Assembly (NCBI GenBank): GCA_937885735.1
Contig: CALABN010000058.1
Location: 1 to 7,846 of the forward strand
DNA length: 7,846 bases
Source: an uncultured Bacteroidota bacterium
Lineage (GTDB): Bacteria > Bacteroidota > Bacteroidia > Bacteroidales > SZUA-534
Direction of reading: 5' to 3'
How positions within the stretch are numbered: the first letter of the stretch is position 1; every line of letters begins with the position of its first letter. Below the pieces are notes generated by a model. The model was given only the letters and a program-made list of their open reading frames with translations. It was not told where the DNA came from and searched no databases. The translations under genes were made by a program, and so were the position numbers. Shown piece by piece: positions 6,344 through 7,846 of the stretch.

Positions 6344-7846
6344 ATGGAAATTGCAAGATAACAAGATTTTGACCATAGACATACTGGTAATCAATATATT
6401 TACAAACACCAAGAAGTATCTTGAGTCCCAAACCACGTTTTTCTTCCTTGACAACCAACGGGTTGAATGGGCGTCCATCATCTTTAACGACACCGAGTAT
6501 CCCGTCTCGTTCCATGCGGACGATGACATCATAGCAGTGATTATCGCTTTTCAGGCCAGCATGTTTGTTGATATTAAGGAATATCTCCTCCAGGCACAAT
6601 ACCAGCTTGTTCTTGAGTTCATCGGTGATATGCTGTCGTTCAATAAATGTACGGACCGACTTCAATGCCGCAACCGTTTCATCCATATTAGCGTTGATGG
6701 AAAGCTGGAGTTGCTCCATGTCCTCATCTGCAACATGTTTCGGTATATGTGTGAATTTGCACACAGCATTGTCGCGATGACGGACAATCTCACTGACAAG
6801 GTAGATGATGCCGATGGACAGCATGGCGGATAACGGGAAGGCATACCACAATGTTTGTTGTGGCATGATATATGGCCATGCAAGCAGCACGATTATTTCA
6901 ACAACGGAGAAGCTTATCGTTGGCACAGGTATTAGAGTGAGGTTCATCATTGTCTGATAGATGAACATCATCAGAGTCACGAGCATCGAAAAAGGCACAA
7001 TCCAAATGAAAATCCTAAGTGCTTTTGTACAGTAAATGGCCATTTCGGGAGTATCGGCACCGAAAATCTGTACAAGGAACCCGGAGCAGAATGTCAACGC
7101 AAGCGAAACAGCGAATCCAATCAGCAAGGTTATTCTTATAGACCGTGCCACGACGTGACGGAACCCGGCCCAGTCGCGCTGTCCCTTCAGGAAACCGCCC
7201 ACGCTGGCAACCGAACGCCCAGCTCCGATGGACAGTTGCAGACAGATATTGAAGATAATCATGCCTATTGACAAAGCAAACAGTCCGTCAGCTCCGCAGC
7301 ACTTCTGCGTGCTGAAATTGACAACAAAAACGAAGATGGTTGAAAACACGGATGTTATGGACATGTTCCCGCCTAATTTCAGGATACTCTTCAGCGCGGA
7401 AGCAGAAAATTGCCGTAAGATGCGTATGGAGAAGGAACAAGCCTTTGTGAAGATGTGTCGGCAGCTCAGGATGATGATAGTCACTGCATTTGCAATGAGT
7501 GTGGCTATGGCTGAGCCTGCTATGCCTAGTCCTAGTATTGCCGTCAGCAATATGTCAAGCGCAATGTTGCACAAAACCGAGAGCACGACGGCTTGTGTTC
7601 CTAGCGAAGGCTGTCCGTCGATGTTCACCACTTCGCAGGAAAACTGAGCAAGCAGGAACAGAATCGTCCCGCTTCCGACAATACGGAAATAGGTATGCAG
7701 ATATGGGGCGACAGCATCATCGTAACAGACCAATGAAACATAGAAATCGGCAAAACAGGATGATGCAACGCTCAAGAGCACCCCCACCGCAACAATCAGC
7801 AGAAGAGATGTCGAAATGAGACGGCCTGCCTCCTCGCGATTCCGCT
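6336..7846 (-). CDS. MATE-family transporter fused to a C-terminal RsbW/SpoIIAB-like GHKL ATPase domain, N-terminus outside the window
   Basis: The frame is open from the right edge to a TAA at 6336, giving 502 visible residues, numbered here from the first whole codon. A GTG at 7787 is internal, because the transmembrane segment it falls in continues upstream without a stop. Residues 1 to about 352 hold roughly ten hydrophobic segments that match MATE helices 3-12, including the classic NIALDILL (93-100) and LGLGIAGSAIATLIAN (104-119) around helices 5-6. After a charged linker (353-387) comes a cytoplasmic GHKL domain. Its N-box is ExxxNxxxHA (Glu420, Asn424, His428), the nucleotide loop is DDGRPFNP (455-462), and the glycine motif is GLGLKI (471-476). 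This is the form found in anti-sigma serine kinases such as RsbW and SpoIIAB. MATE proteins export drugs, lipid-linked sugars or metabolites using ion gradients; the substrate here is unknown. The next gene, a HAD phosphatase, overlaps it by 8 nt. Confidence 0.88.
   Translation of the reverse strand, partial: RNREEAGRLISTSLLLIVAVGVLLSVASSCFADFYVSLVCYDDAVAPYLHTYFRIVGSGTILFLLAQFSCEVVNIDGQPSLGTQAVVLSVLCNIALDILLTAILGLGIAGSAIATLIANAVTIIILSCRHIFTKACSFSIRILRQFSASALKSILKLGGNMSITSVFSTIFVFVVNFSTQKCCGADGLFALSIGMIIFNICLQLSIGAGRSVASVGGFLKGQRDWAGFRHVVARSIRITLLIGFAVSLALTFCSGFLVQIFGADTPEMAIYCTKALRIFIWIVPFSMLVTLMMFIYQTMMNLTLIPVPTISFSVVEIIVLLAWPYIMPQQTLWYAFPLSAMLSIGIIYLVSEIVRHRDNAVCKFTHIPKHVADEDMEQLQLSINANMDETVAALKSVRTFIERQHITDELKNKLVLCLEEIFLNINKHAGLKSDNHCYDVIVRMERDGILGVVKDDGRPFNPLVVKEEKRGLGLKILLGVCKYIDYQYVYGQNLVILQFPYE

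Noticed and set aside
6344..6532. 63-residue N-terminal extension of the HAD phosphatase
   Set aside because: It lies within the GHKL-domain coding region of the upstream gene in another frame, and the HAD fold begins directly after the internal ATG at 6343.
6351..6833. 160-codon plus-strand frame
   Set aside because: It is antisense to the GHKL domain and linker of the MATE fusion, which have clear family motifs.
7785..7787. GTG as start codon of the MATE-fusion gene
   Set aside because: The frame continues upstream to the window edge without a stop, and the extra residues belong to the same hydrophobic segment; MATE helices 1-2 would otherwise be missing.

Overview
This 7.85 kb window looks like chromosomal DNA from an anaerobic member of the Bacteroidales (Prevotella/Bacteroides-type). 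The reasons are the protein families present, the near absence of Shine-Dalgarno sequences in front of clear start codons, and several matches to the Bacteroidetes -7 promoter element TAnnTTTG, including two copies of TACCTTTG. The assignment is an inference from style and families, not from a database match. I saw no tRNA, rRNA, CRISPR array, insertion sequence or phage gene.

Layout from left to right. (1) 1-613, minus strand: the N-terminal 204 residues of an NDP-forming acyl-CoA (acetyl-CoA) synthetase, cut by the left edge. (2) 694-2433, minus: a 579-aa PgcA/PGM2-type phosphoglucomutase (phospho-sugar mutase). (3) 2445-3326, minus: RfbD/RmlD, dTDP-4-dehydrorhamnose reductase, 11 nt upstream of the mutase and probably in one operon with it. 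(4) 3327-3587: a divergent intergenic region with promoter-like elements for rfbD and a 12-bp palindrome. (5) 3588-4334, plus: an unrecognised exported protein with an HExxH zinc-protease-like motif. (6) 4431-5210, plus: ProC, pyrroline-5-carboxylate reductase, with its own TACCTTTG promoter element. (7) 5211-5506: a convergent gap with an orphan plus-strand TACCTTTG element and no clear terminator. (8) 5507-6343, minus: a Cof-type HAD phosphatase whose start overlaps the stop of the next gene by 8 nt. (9) 6336-7846, minus, cut by the right edge: a MATE-family membrane transporter fused at its C-terminus to an RsbW/SpoIIAB-like GHKL ATPase (anti-sigma-kinase-type) domain.

How the genes work together. 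The mutase and RfbD fit a supply line for activated sugars: glucose-6-P to glucose-1-P, and the last step of dTDP-L-rhamnose synthesis for surface polysaccharide. ProC makes proline and the acyl-CoA synthetase belongs to fermentative energy metabolism; neither is clearly linked to its neighbours. The right end is the most unusual part: a transporter physically joined to a serine-kinase-type ATPase domain and translationally overlapping a phosphatase. It could be a membrane-tethered partner-switching device. That function is an inference; only the domain fusion and the overlap are visible in the sequence.
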